Positions 1 to 12,152 of a DNA stretch of 64,000 nucleotides are shown here, piece after piece. Each line of letters opens with the position of its first letter. The first letter of the stretch is position 1. Source of the DNA: Symsagittifera roscoffensis (Eukaryota > Xenacoelomorpha > Acoela > Convolutidae); the NCBI RefSeq assembly GCF_963678635.1, contig NC_087065.1:10003579-10067578 (forward strand), read 5' to 3'. The notes under the pieces were generated by a model. That model was given only the letters and a program-made list of their open reading frames with translations. It searched no databases and was not told the DNA's origin. Both the position numbers and the translations under genes were made by a program.

Positions 1-3000
1 GTTGAACGATTTCTTTTTTGTTTGAGTCGGTAATTTTATATGTGACATCAGTGGGTTTTGCAATTATTTGGTATGGTCCTTTTCGAAGGGGTTGTAATTT
101 TTTAGAAATTCCTTTTTGAGTATTAAAATTAGGTATTAAAACAAATGTTCCAATTTTTAAATCGGAGGCTGGTGTAAAACGTGAATTGATTTGTTCATTA
201 ATGTTTTGTCTTTGTAATAACTTTTTTGTTATTTTTTGATAAATTTCATTGTGTTTTTTATCTCTATTTAGAATCCATTCGGTGTGTGTACCGGAGGCTA
301 GTTTAAGAATTTGTGGGTGATGAAAATGATCTTCATCGTGTGTATGTAAAGGTAGGTTATAACAATTTGAGTCTTTATTTGGTTGACAATAACCTTGTGC
401 GTTTTTATGAGAATTTGCTGTAAACATTATTGGTTTGCGTGGCTTTTGGTTAAAAACCATTTCGTATGGTGACATTCCTAAAGTTGTCGTAATTTGTGAA
501 TTATACGCTAAGGGAAATAATTTTACATCTGCTGACCATTCGGTATATTTTGTATCATTTCCGTTGATGATACATCTAAGATATTCTTGTAATGAACGGT
601 TCATACCTTCGACTAAGCCGTTTGTCCAAGGTGCATGAGATGTACGTGGTTTGTGTTTAATGTTATATAAATGACATAGTGTGATAATTTCATTATTTAT
701 GAATTCTGTACCGTTGTCTGTAACTAAAATTTCTGGTAGTCCGAATTTTGCTATCCAGTGTTCATAGAGTGTTGTGTAAGCGTAATAAGCGTTACAATGT
801 GGTACTGGGTTAAGTGCTACATAATGTGTAAATGCGTCAACAATTACCATAATGTAGGAGTTTCCTTCTGATGAGGGTGAAATTGGTCCTTTAGTATCAA
901 ATGAGATACGATGATTAAAGTACAAGCTTTGTCCTTTAAAATCTTGTTTTTGTGCTATTTGTTTTTGATTTGGGTAAGGTTTATTTAGTTGACATACTAT
1001 ACAGTCATTGCATAGTACTTTTATCCAAATTGGTGCATTTGGGAAATAAAAGTTTTGTATAAAATTTGAATATGTTTTTTCTGATCCAGAGTGTCCTTGA
1101 ATATTTTGTGTATGTGAAATATTAAAAGCTATAAGAATCATACTTAAAGGGAGACATGGAACTGTAGATTCATTCAGGTTATATTCTAAAAGGTCTGTAT
1201 TTTCGTTAATTGTTGTGTTGTTAAATTTGCGAAAGTATCGGAGGAGTGTTTTGTTTCCTAGAATGGTTGAATCTGCTTTGATAGGTTTAGTTTTATATTT
1301 GTGCCATGATTTCAGTTGTCGAATTACTGGGTCAAGGTTTTGATATTGTTTCAGTGTTGAAATTGTAATTATTTCTGTTGGGGGGAGAAAAATGTTTTCG
1401 ATTTCTAATTTAGATAAGGGTATTGTATCAAGTGGGTCGTGGAGGTCAAAAACTTGATTTATTGTGTATTTTGAATCATTTGTTTGTGGTCCTGATAAAT
1501 TTATTTTATCAGTTAAATCTTCTTTTTCAATTAGTGGAAAATGGTCTTTTTTAGGCGGGTGTTGTTTTGTTCGTTTTTGTTGGGTGTTATTTTTTATCCA
1601 TTGAGAATATGGGATTGGTTTGAAAGTTGATGTTCCAAGTAAATCAACTTCATAATGATTATTTTGACAATCTAAATAAAGTGGGAAATGTTGTAAACTA
1701 TTTATTTGTGATTGTTCAATATCAGTTTTTACTGCATATTTGCATTCCAATCGGGGTGATGTTTCGTTTTCTGCAAGGTAGAATTTTATGTTTTTGGGTA
1801 TTTCAACTGTTGTTTTTCGTGTAAGTAATTCAGGTGGTGTATTTCGACTTAAGGTGTCTGGTAATGCAAGATTTTTTCCTGCAGTCCAAACTATATGTAA
1901 GTTTGGAAATTTCATTAGAATTAGTTGAAATCTGTAAACTCGGTGGTTTGGGTTAGATTTTTGTGTAAAGAGAAAGATGATTGGTTTATGGTCTGTGAAT
2001 AGAACTGTTGGATGTTTTGATCCAAGTATCAGAAATTCATATTCTGTCAGTGTATATATTATGGCTGTACATTCTCTCATTAGAGTTGAGAGTCGTAGCT
2101 CTGCTTGAGTGAATAATCGAGAATTTGCTGATATGAGGTTCATTTTATTTGTACCATTATGTGATTGTAATAGTGCTGCACCGATGCCAAAGTTCGAAGC
2201 ATCGCACATTGCATAAAATGGTTGATTTGAATCTGGAATTGTGTTTGAAATTTGTTCAGTTAAAAGTTTCTTTATTTCTTCAAATCGTGTTTGATGTTCT
2301 GTGTTCCATTCAAAATTATTTTGTTGTCTAAGGATGTTATAAAATGGTCGTAGATATAATTGCATTTTATAAACATATTTACTTAAAAAGTTTAACATTC
2401 CAAGAAATTCTTGGATTTTCTTTTTATTTGTTGGTTGAAGTTTTTGAATAGCGTCAATGCGTGATTTCAATGGAGTGATTGTTTTTCTTTCTATATTATG
2501 TCCTAAGAATTTAACTCTTGTCAAAAAGAAGTGTGATTTATCGGGGGCGGCCTTCAGATTTTCGTTCTGAAGTATTTGGTGATATTTTTCTAAAACATTG
2601 AACATCTCGTCTTTTGTTTGTGATTGCATAAAAACATCGTCTAAATAGGTGATTGCGTTTTTCTTGAGTATTAGTGGTCTAAAAATTTTGCTCATAAAAG
2701 CTGAAAATGCTGCTGGTCCTATGGATATTCCATAGAATAAGCGGTTGAATTCATATTGTTGGTTTCCGATAACAAATTGTGTTAAACGTCGTGATTGTTC
2801 ATCTAGTGGCATTTGATTGTATGCACTATTCATATCGGCGGTTGTAAAGTATTTGCCGTTTATTTTTGTTAAAATAACTTGTATTGGTTCAATGGGCCAA
2901 TTACATTTTGATTCATCTATAAGTGAATTTAGGTATCTAGCGTCGAGAACGATTTTTAATGATTCTCCTTTAGCTAGAATGATAACGGGGTTGATAAATG

Positions 3001-6000
3001 TGTTCCCTTTTGGTTGTTCTTCCTTATTAACTGGTGATATAATGTTGTATTGTTCTAAAATGTCAAGTAATCTGTTCACTTTATCATGTAAGTGAATTGG
3101 TACTTTACTTGCTCTCTGTTTTTTGAAAACTGCGTCTGGTTTTAACGGGAGATGTAGTGATGAACTGATTTTTCCAACATCGAATTTTGATGTTGCATAG
3201 ACTGATGAATATTTAATTAGCTGTTTGGCTAATTTTTCGAATTCGTCTTGTGTTATTTGTGAATGTTGGAAATTAAACATTGTTAAAAATTTTTGTTGGT
3301 CCTCTGTGTAGTTACTTATGTTGAATGTAGGTTTGAAATATGGAGTTTTTGTGAAATAATCCGTATTTCTGTTTTCGTTACTTATTATATTATTTATAGA
3401 TAATTCTTCATTAAGAATTGTAGATTGGCAAATATCTAGTAATTGGAGTATATTATTTACGCGATAGGCTTTTTCGTGTATTGGTGATATTGTAGCGTTG
3501 GTTTCACAATATCCTAAAAGTCCTAAAGGTAATGTTACTTGGTAAGGTGTGTTGTTATAGACATGTAAGGAAATGATATCTGAATTCGAATTTTTCAAAT
3601 ATTTTATGGATGATATTGTGATTTTGAAAAATTTGTGAATAGGTTTGAATTCAAATTCTGACATATAAAATTTTTGTTTGTTTTGTTCTTTATCATATTG
3701 GTGAACTTGTTTGATTGAAAAATTATAGATATTTCCTGATAGTGGTTTCAAGTGTTTTCTTTGTTGGTTAAATATCGGGTAGAATTTTGAAAAGAATGGT
3801 GGTTGTTTATTTAATCTTTGAAAAAATGTTAAGGATGTTTCTTTTGTTTTTGTATATTTATCTTTGATTAATATTTTACTATTTAGTATGTTAATTGTTG
3901 GTATATACTTCGAAATAAATGGTATTCCAATGATATTATATTTAATGTCAGTGATATGGAATATTTGTTTAAATGGCTTATTTAAAATTTTGCTTTGTTC
4001 CATTGTTCTGGTGGGGAGGAGAAATAATTGGATTTTTCCGTAGTTTATCAATGTTGATCCTTGTGCTGTTGCTAGTTTGCTGGAGGTTTCAAGAGGTGTT
4101 AGCTTTGGGTGTAAGGTTTTTATTTCATTCCATGTGGGGATGTTTATTATGTTTGATTCTGCTCCTGAATCAATTAAAAAATCTATTTCAAGGTCTGGTG
4201 GTTGAAATTCTTTATTTCTTGGGCTTTCTAAGAGAAATGGTATTGTCCAAATTTTTTCTTTGGTTTGTTCTTTTTGTATATTTTGATAAATGTGGTTTGT
4301 ATTCAAGCATTTTGTTTTGATATTTTTATTTGTTTGATTTGTAGTGTTAATCCCATTTGTTTCTTGCGTCGTTGGTGTGGAATTTATGGGTGTAGTGTAA
4401 TAATTTTGAAGAAATTCTGATTGATTTTCATATATGTGTGATGGAAAGGGTTGTTCATATATGACAGATTCATAGTCATTTTCGACTTTTATCATATTGA
4501 TAGAAAGAGTGTTTTCAGTATCACTTTCTGAATCTGATGATGTACAGTTTATTTGATTGAGTTGTAACGTGTCAGTTACTGTGTCATCAATACCTGGAGG
4601 GTCTGATGTTGTTTCTGGGTTAGATTGTACTTGATTGATTTGTCTTTGATGTTTAGGTGTACTACTTCTGTGGCGATTATTAGAATTATTATAGTTATTA
4701 TTATTCCGGTGTGGTGATTGGGAATAATTTCTATAACGATTATTATAACTTGAGTGTCGATTTTGTGAATTATTTCGCGATCTGTTTTGGTAATTATTGT
4801 TTGGTCTGTTATAGTTCGATCTATTATATGAGTTATTCCTTGATTGATTGTTCGGGTAATTCTGGTTTCGGTTGTTTGAATAACTTCTATTTCGATTATA
4901 GGAGTAGTTTCTATTCCTATTGTATGATGAATTTCGTGATTGGTTGTTTGGATAGTAGTTATTTCTTGATTGGGAATTAGATCTAGAAACAAATCGTTGT
5001 GTATTTGAATTTGATCTGGAGTAGTTATTTCGACTATTTGGTCTATTGTAGTGATTTTGTGATGAATTATTCGTGTTTCTTCGTTCTGGTGATCTTCCTC
5101 TATAACTTGAGTTATATGGTGATTGATTTCTTGTATAATTTGTGTTGTTCGGGAGTGGTTTTCCTGAACTGTTGTTGCTGTGGACTGTTTTGTTCGGTAG
5201 ATTTTGATCTTTTTTCATGTATTGATAGAATGATTTATTTGGTTCTTTATATTTTTGAGGTTTATTTTGATTGTCTTGCTGTTTTTGTCTACATTCGGAA
5301 ATACTATGTCCGTATCGTCGGCAATAATTACACCATTTTTTGAAAGATGGTTTGCCTTTAAAGTTTGGGTTCTTTTCATAAATATTGAGTATTTCAGTGA
5401 TTTTTTCAACGAGGTCTGTCTCTGATTCCTGTATATTATTAATATTAGTGGGAGTCGTTTCAATTTTGTTAACGTATTGTAATTTCAGATTTTCCGTTTC
5501 TTCTAGTTTCATCGTGATTTCTGCTTGTTCTAATTTGTCTACTAGTTTTCGAAAATCTAAATCTGGTTCTCGAATTGAAGAAGGATGGGATGCTCTCTTT
5601 TTTATTGCTATTTTCCTTAATTGTGGTGTTAAGGTCATCATTAAGATTTCTGTCACTTTTGTGTTTTTATAGTCGTGTGTATTTAATGAATATGCTTTTC
5701 GAACTAGTGTTTCGATTCGTACTGCTATTTGCTTGATGGTTTCGTTTGGTAATCTGCGTATTTCATTACATAAAACTCTTTGTTGTTGTTTGTTTCTTTC
5801 GGAGTCAAACATTTTTGAAAATTCCTGTGTAAACCTTTTCCAGTTTGATTTTATTTCTAAAGGTAGTACTGAAAACCATTTTTGGGCTGCGCCATCTAAG
5901 GTTGTTTGTATTAACGCTGTGCGTCGATGTATCCAATTTTGATGTAGTGGCGTATTAATTGGTTCAGGTCCAATATTTAAAATCAGGTTTGCTGTTACTG

Positions 6001-7546
6001 CATTTAAATAATCTTCTACAGAGTATTCAGGGTCTGTTCCTGTGAAAACCATTAAAGGTTTGTTTGATGTTATTGATGATCCACCCATAAGGTATGGATT
6101 CATTGTCATTTGTAATGATTCTGCTGCATTTGGCATTTGAGAAAAATTTGAAAGTTGGTTTCTTGTTATTTCATGTTGTTGGAGATAATATGGGAGTGGT
6201 ATTTCATTTTGCATTTGTGATGCTTGATACGAGTGTGCAGTCATTGGATTTTGTTGTTGAATTGGTTGAAAAGATTGTGTATTAATTAAATTTTGTTGTT
6301 GAATTGGTTGTTGATGTTGTGCATCTATTGGTTGTGGAGAAAAATTTCTATGATTTGTACGTGTTCTCTGTATTCCTTGTCTACGATATTCTTGAGTATT
6401 TGGTGCAAATATATCTGGTTGTAAGAAATCATCATCTGAGGATAAATAATCCATTTGATAAGATGTCTGTTTTTTATTTTTATTTTGTTGAAAAAATGGG
6501 TAATTTTCACTGTGATCCTGTGGAGGATTTGTTTGGAAATTTATTGAATTAGGTTGGGTCATTGGGTTATCCCAATTTCGAGATCTTGTATATTGGTTAA
6601 AATTTCTTTGTGGTTGATTATATGTTTTTGATGGATGTGTATAATTATAATTATGGTCTGTAAAGTTGTTTCTAGTGAATGTTTTGCGTGTTTTTGATGG
6701 TATTGTCATGGGTCTGTATGTTTGGTAATCCATATGTGAATATTTAGGGGCAACCGAAGGTTTAACGGTTGATTGTAAGGTTACCTGTGTTTGTGAAGGA
6801 TTTGTATTTCTTGGTGTTGTTAAATTTGGGCGTATTGGTGAAATACTTTGTTGTGTAGTTGTTGTGTGCACAATTTCTTCATTTATGAAGTGTGATGGTG
6901 TCTGGATATCTTGTTGAGTAAGATTCCTAGTTCCATTGAGGTTTTCATTGTGTATAACTGTAGAGTTTAAACTATTATTTTGTGTATCAGGCAAAAATGT
7001 ATTATAGTTTAATGGTGTTGCATCAATGGTTAATGGTATTACTTTTACATAATCTCTTATGTAAGATATCGTACTTATTGCTTGACTTGAGATTGATTGT
7101 GGGAAGCTTATAAATGCTGGATGAGACCATTCGGGGTCCCAAACATAATCTGATTGTTCTGTGATAGCGGTATCATCGTTCGAGTTTTGGGGTCTAAAAT
7201 TTTTTCTTGCTTGTGCAATTAAATCAATATTGTGTGTGAAATAATCTATTATGAACCATGCCAAAATTTTTTGTAGATCGTGTTTTGTATGTTGTGAAAC
7301 GTCGTCTTTCGTGAAATTTTCTTTAATGATGTTTAAATAACTAGAGAGTAGTGTGATTTCATGTCGTACTTTCAAATGTTTAGATGTTTCTGTCGGTGAG
7401 ACATTTGTTATTGGGATTTCGTTTTCTAATATCGAAATATAACTATATATTATTGCGAAAACTTCATTGGTGAATATGGAGTTTGCTCTTTGTGAGTTAT
7501 GATATTGGATGCTTTTTATATATTCTGAAAAAAACTTTTGAAAATT
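1..7546 (-). CDS. Gag-Pol polyprotein of Ty3/Gypsy element (partial at window edge)
   Basis: One frame stays open for about 2,515 codons, from just after a TAG at 7549-7547 to the left edge. Domains in reading order: a long Q/N-rich N-terminal region; a retrotransposon gag core (about 6100-5500, motif GAAQKWF); a CCHC zinc knuckle (5332-5291, spacing C-X2-C-X4-H-X4-C); an R/N/S-rich linker (5200-4650); an aspartic protease with LIDSGAES (about 4190-4144); reverse transcriptase with TADMNSAY and YLDD (YLDD at 2648-2637); RNase H starting CDASNFG (about 2210) with TDHKP near 1990; integrase with an H-H-CNDCIVC zinc site (about 1110-1010), the D of SFDTKGP (about 900), TDNGTEF (about 720) and GLVEG (about 615); and a GPY-type C-terminal motif near 90. 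All catalytic acidic residues are present. The first ATG in this frame is only at 6733, so the N-terminal 271 codons must be reached by frameshift from the upstream ORF or by another start. Known role: capsid, processing, cDNA synthesis and integration. Confidence 0.93.
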
Positions 7547-7856
7547 CTAAATCAAGATCGTCTGTTTGAATTGTATATTTTCTATTATTATGGTTTGGTG
7601 AGGTGAATTCTATGGAGTAGATTCCATACTGTTGTGTTATGTTGCATATATCTTTTAAGTAGTGGTCTATGATTTGTCTTTTGATTTTTACATCTGGGAA
7701 CTCTGTTTTACATGGACTAATTCCGGGTTCAAATAAATTTACGAGTAAATTTTGACAAAATATGTGTTGTCCTCTATCAGTATCTGCGTCTACTATAAAA
7801 GGAAAGATTTCATCATCATCTGGAGTTTCTTCACCTGGAGTGTGCGTTGAGCTCAT
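7497..7856 (-). CDS. small acidic ORF upstream of gag-pol (119 aa)
   Basis: An ATG-started ORF whose first 26 nt overlap the end of the 155-aa ORF upstream and whose tail overlaps the gag-pol frame by about 50 nt. The N-terminus is rich in D/E/T/P. No domain is recognised. Just before its stop the sequence has a run of seven T, G-TTTTTTT-C at about 7534-7526. Shifting +1 there enters the open gag-pol frame, while shifting -1 hits a stop within a few codons. It may be the N-terminal (matrix-like) part of Gag, separated by a programmed shift or by an indel. Confidence 0.5.
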   Translation of the reverse strand: MSSTHTPGEETPDDDEIFPFIVDADTDRGQHIFCQNLLVNLFEPGISPCKTEFPDVKIKRQIIDHYLKDICNITQQYGIYSIEFTSPNHNNRKYTIQTDDLDLEFSKVFFRIYKKHPIS

Positions 7857-8298
7857 TTTTTCGTTCGATTACTGTTAATATGTAATTATTAATGTGTCGA
7901 ATTGGTTGATTCCAATTGTATAAATGTACTGGTTTGTGTTTGTACTGCTTTTTTATTCTTCTTTTTCCTCTTTGTGATGAATTTGAAGTTGTTTCTGAGT
8001 CAGAGAAATATAATTGATCGTGAATTGGGCAATTTTTATCTATTGATTCTTTTAGTTTGTAAAGTTCGTCTAAACTGTTGGTTTCTGATTCTGAAAATGC
8101 GTTTCGATTTTTTGAAAATCTTTTTCGTGTTATTTGTCTTTGTTTCGTTATTATTTTTCTTTTTAGTGTTTGTCGTTTTGTTCGAATGTATCCAACTGTT
8201 TGTGTATGAGGTGTGATTACAAGGTCGTATTTTTTGTTATCTATTTCACAATTGTGTAAAACGATTGTTTGTTTATTTCCTAGGTTTTTAAATGACAT
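7831..8298 (-). CDS. small basic ORF, first ORF of the Gypsy element (155 aa)
   Basis: The ATG at 8298 is the first ORF after the leader. The product is strongly basic in the middle (K/R clusters near residues 40-75 and again near 110-120), with a serine- and acid-rich patch near residue 100. This suggests nucleic-acid binding, but no family is recognised. The next ORF starts 26 nt before its stop in the +1 frame. As the first ORF of a retroelement it is probably Gag-related or an accessory protein. Confidence 0.45.
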   Translation of the reverse strand: MSFKNLGNKQTIVLHNCEIDNKKYDLVITPHTQTVGYIRTKRQTLKRKIITKQRQITRKRFSKNRNAFSESETNSLDELYKLKESIDKNCPIHDQLYFSDSETTSNSSQRGKRRIKKQYKHKPVHLYNWNQPIRHINNYILTVIERKNELNAHSR

Positions 8299-9021
8299 AA
8301 GGTTTAGAATGACGGATGCAAAGGGTTGTTAAATGATTTCTATTTTCCTAAACTGTTAGTTCTTACGATTTTTTGGTTAGCTTAACCTGGGTCTGTTTGT
8401 TCAGGGTTGGAGAGAAAAGTATATCGATTCCGAAGAATGATTTTTTACTTTCTCGTGGCTAGTATAAGTTAAGGTGTTAACTTACTTAATCTTACTTAGG
8501 GGTAGTGATTGTGTTCAAGGGTTGGAGAATAGTAAATCGATCCACAAGGTTCAGGTATAATTAGAACGCGAGTAGTTCGTTAGATACTATTTTAAACTTA
8601 CTAAGTCTAAGATTTATCCTGGGTCTGGTAAGAGGGAGGGTCAAGTGAAGGATGAATAACCGAAGTTCTTCACTGTTTATCCTAATTTGAATGATTAGTT
8701 TTGTTTAAAAATTTCTATTAGTCTTGGGTCTTTAGAAAGGGTTGGGTAGTGAATCGACGTTTGAGATCGTTAGACACTAATTAAGTGGGTGGGGGAGAAC
8801 AAAGTTGTTCTGTTTGATCCAAGGATAAGCCTTGATGATCAAATTTGAAATTTAATTAAGTAGAAAATGATTTAAGATCCAAGGATAAGCCTTGATGATC
8901 TGGTTTTAAAATTAAGTGAATTTAAGTTTTAATAAATTTTTAAATGTGTGTAAAGGAAAGATTTAGTGTTTTGATGATATTAGTGGGTTTATGATTGCTG
9001 TTATGTTTTAGATGATGGAGC
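8299..9021 (-). other. leader between candidate 5' LTR and first ORF
   Basis: About 720 bp of non-coding sequence with several imperfect repeats of a CTGGGTCTG / GGGTTGGAGAG / AATCGAT theme (near 8385-8430, 8515-8555, 8617-8640, 8722-8755). No convincing TGG-type primer binding site is visible next to the LTR end. A long repeat-rich leader is compatible with packaging or translation-control RNA structure, which is inference. Confidence 0.4.
8816..8900. repeat. two exact 25-bp direct repeats, 60 bp apart
   Basis: The same 25-bp block, beginning GATCCAAGGATAAGC and ending TTGATGATC, occurs at 8816-8840 and 8876-8900. Part of it is self-complementary (AAGG and CCTT around TAAG). It lies in the retroelement leader. 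Confidence 0.85.
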
Positions 9022-9961
9022 TGGAACAACAGGATGATTTATGATTACTAACCATTTATTGTCATGCTACTAATTTTTATTTTTATTTTTCAATAAATAT
9101 TTTTCAAACATGTTTTGTATATTACTGCAGAATTTTAGGAAAACGATCTTAGATCTTTTTATCAATCGTTATTGTATATTAATAATTTTGTTTAGCGCCT
9201 GAAATGATTTTGAAGATTAACTTCAAGATTTTATGTTTGCAAATGAAAATCTAAATTCATTGCCAGTAGTATTCTAAATATAAAAGTTTGTTCTGGTTTT
9301 TGCCTAACTATCATATAGCTATATGGCAAGTTTCTACTTTGTCGTATGTCGTCTCTGGTTCGAGGTCTTCTTCCAATTCCGGGTAGTTCTGTTATGGTTC
9401 GGAATATTGGCTCTGATCTATTGAGTCGTAGAGACATTTCGATTAAATTATTGTCGTATAACATTTTGTAAATGTTTTTGTCTAATTTCTAATCTATTTT
9501 GGTTAATTCTAAGCTATTAAGGTCTTGTTCGAGACTTATGGTCGCACCAGATGAGTTAGGACCGAGTTGGTTAACTCATAGAGTAATTTCGGATAGGGTA
9601 CACCGTCTGCTCGTCACGCTATCTTATTTTCGGCCGGATAGATTCGTGCAACTTCTTAGTCTAATACCGATCCTAATCTTACTCTTATACTATCTAGTCT
9701 CAGGTTGTTTAACTAGTCTCTGCTAGGCTCAATAGATCTAGGGTATACTGGTTTATTGCGGCTGCTGAAGTGCTCGGGAGAGTCCAACTAATTTCTAAGT
9801 TAAATTCAAATCTCTCTGGTGCTGAAATTACAAGTAACTTCAGCACTTACAAATAAGTGGGTTGTTAGTTAGATGGATCATGATTGGTTAATATTAAATA
9901 CTTTACATTGGTAAAATATCTAAATTATCCAATCATAAAATGTAGTTTAGATCAGGTTCCA
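9022..9961 (-). repeat. candidate 5' LTR of the Gypsy element
   Basis: The segment begins TGGAAC and ends GTTCCA, a terminal inverted repeat bounded by TG and CA as LTRs usually are. The match extends imperfectly outward (GAGCTGGAAC at 9018-9027 against GTTCCAGCTC at 9956-9965). It sits where a 5' LTR is expected relative to the minus-strand ORFs. A/T-rich polyadenylation-like motifs occur on the minus strand near 9100-9070. It has no coding potential beyond a chance ORF. The second LTR is outside the window, so the call rests on position and termini only. Confidence 0.45.
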
Positions 9962-10785
9962 GCTCTCCCAAAACGCTCGATAATAATTTTCTACGACAAA
10001 ATATTCCAGGACAGTCAACTATTCGAAAAACTAATTGTTAAATCGACGTTTTGAACATTTTTTGACGAGTGCTCCCCGCGTTCATCTCAAGACATTTATT
10101 TATTATTATTCTTGTTTGGTTATTTACTGGATAGTCGAAAAATTGTTTCTTCTCGGATAGACGAAAAAAAATTATTGTTAGATAGCCGAAAAAAAATTCC
10201 CGGTAGCCAAAAAAATTGCGTAACAATAGTCGCTTTTTTATTCTATCTAATTCATTGAAAGCAAAAAAGCTATTACACTCAAAAAAATTTTTACTCCATT
10301 GGTTTGTTTAACAGTTTAGGTCCGAAAAATTAATATCTAAATCATTTGAAAAAAAATTAGTCGAACTTTGCGACTAATTAGCTGTTTTAGTCATTTGTTG
10401 TTTTATTGTTATTAAACGTAACAAGAAATTTCAAGTTTTTTGACTATCTGGGAATGCGGCGCTATGGGTACGCAGCCTTGATACCTTATTTCAGCGAATA
10501 ACAAACAGATGGGCCTGATCTAGACAGTGAACTTAGTTTTCAGTTAAGTGAAATTTAATTAAACAAAATTCAAGCTTGTTAATGTATAAGTAGTTTGTTT
10601 TCTTTCAAAACTTCCAATTTCTGAGTGTCCGAAAAAAAGACGGCAGCTGTTTTTGATGGGACTTTAGGACGACCCTACACACAATTCTCCAAATTGTATT
10701 TCTGAGAAATATGGAGCTTAAGTTCGAACATTTCATTTAAAATGTTTTAACGCTCATTTATCGTCTCAATCTCACGTAGTCTTAG
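9962..10785. other. non-coding, AT-rich, short A-rich repeats
   Basis: No gene is seen. At about 10130-10220 a short motif, ATAGCCGAAAAAAAATT-like, repeats four times imperfectly at 22-28 bp spacing. GATCTAGACAGTGAA at about 10517 matches the terminal repeat of the MITE at 28045-28242 and may be a fragment of that family. Confidence 0.5.
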
Positions 10786-11170
10786 GTCTTTTTTACTTAG
10801 CACCAATTTCCGTTGTTTGTTGGTTTTTTACGACAATTGCTTTATTTTACTGCGGCGATTATCACAGATTCAGTAATTTCCACCAAGGAATAAAACAGTT
10901 AAGAAGTATTTTGAACAATCTGTTCTTCGTTTCAAATTTCCGTATGAGCCTCAATTCGTTCGTATTTTAGACTCTGCAAGGTTTTCTACCTTACGAACGA
11001 TATGAGGCTCATACGGAAATTTGAAACGAAGAACAGATTGTTCAAAATACTTCCTAACTGTTTTATTCCTTGGTGGAAATTACTGAATCTTTGATAATCG
11101 TCGCAGTAAAATAAAGCAATCGTCGTAAAAAACCAACAAACAACGGAAATTGGTGCTAAGTAAAAAAGAC
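10786..11170. repeat. large hairpin/foldback: two 179-bp arms, 27-bp loop
   Basis: Positions 10786-10964 are the near-perfect reverse complement of 10992-11170. The arms run from GTCTTTTTTACTTAGCACC inward to CGTTCGTA, around a 27-bp centre. Only scattered mismatches are visible. A transcript from either strand would fold into a long double-stranded RNA. A piece of the arm (CCTTGGTGGAAATTACTGAA) recurs directly after the element at about 11183-11215. It is most likely a foldback element or MITE. Confidence 0.9.
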
Positions 11171-12152
11171 AAGAAGTTTTAATCCTTGGTGGAAATTACT
11201 GAATCTTTGATAATCCAGTGCTGTATTTATTGTTCAGGGGTTAACTTATGCATAGATGCTGTAATTGGGTACCGACCTATAAGCATGCGTGTCGGTTAGC
11301 ATGCCCATGTAAATGTTTGAAGATTCGCTCGTTGTAATTTTAACTATAGGATAACACTGAATCAGAAATAGTTAAAGCCGTAAATTAAATCAAAGCTGGA
11401 TTTCTTGGTGTTTGTCATAAAGTTCGACAGCATGGAATAAGGCTATTCATAGAATTGTCATCAATTTTGTTAAATGTATGCGGTGTGTACTTATAATCTT
11501 TATCGGCATAGCCTTGCCATCATTATTATATTTAGATAGAAGCCTTGACTGAAAACTAAAAAGAAAAACTCTCTTGAATATTGTGTTGATTATACTGGCT
11601 ATCAGTTGATCGAAAAGAAGCTATGATAATTTATCTTGTTTAAGTAGTTATGCTTTGAAATCGGGTTTCATACGCAACATACATGACTTCAGATAATTGA
11701 TCGAGTTCAAGTTCAGGGCTGGTGTTTCTTGAACCAGTTGAGAGTGGATGTTTATTCCCACAGGGAGCTAAAACAGATTCTTTGCATGAAAAGCTCTTAA
11801 TGGTTTTTCGAAATTCGAACAAGCTTTTTTATGTTTGATACAAAAAAAGAAAAACTAAGAAAGAAATATATTGTTTTCAGCTATTTAACGGGGTATGTTT
11901 TAAAATAATAAAAAAAATACTCCATAATCCCGAAAATTAATCTGCTGACGATTCCAACGTCCAACTGAAAAGCATTTATAATCTCTTTATGAATGTATTG
12001 CAATGGGAAAAAATAAAGTTCAAAAAATTCTCGTAGCCTCAGAAGAGGTTTTTCGAGTTATGACTACAAACAATTTTTAAAATTGAGTTAAATCTCTTTT
12101 GAAATATGCGGAAAAGTTCCACAAAAAAACAGAAGTTGAACCATAAGTAGCA
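11171..12152. other. non-coding stretch
   Basis: Apart from the repeated arm fragment at its left end, no domain, repeat or convincing ORF is seen. The only ATG ORF (11822-11640, minus, 60 codons) is within chance expectation. Confidence 0.5.

Larger units (their letters stand above)
1..9961 (-). mobile_element. Ty3/Gypsy LTR retrotransposon, 3' end beyond the window
   Basis: Read on the minus strand the order is candidate 5' LTR (9961-9022), leader with direct repeats, two small ORFs, then a single gag-protease-RT-RNase H-integrase frame. RNase H before integrase is the Ty3/Gypsy order. The 3' LTR and the end of pol lie left of position 1, so target-site duplication and LTR identity cannot be checked here. 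The absence of any stop over about 7.5 kb of coding frame indicates a young, possibly still competent copy, in contrast with the decayed BEL/Pao and MULE remnants elsewhere in the window. Confidence 0.9.

Noticed and set aside
4576-4992. 138-codon minus ORF rich in I/T/N, and plus ORFs at 4711-5343
   Set aside because: Shadow frames of the R/N/S-rich linker of the gag-pol polyprotein.
7902-8216. 104-codon plus ORF rich in F, L and V
   Set aside because: Antisense shadow of the basic first ORF of the Gypsy element.
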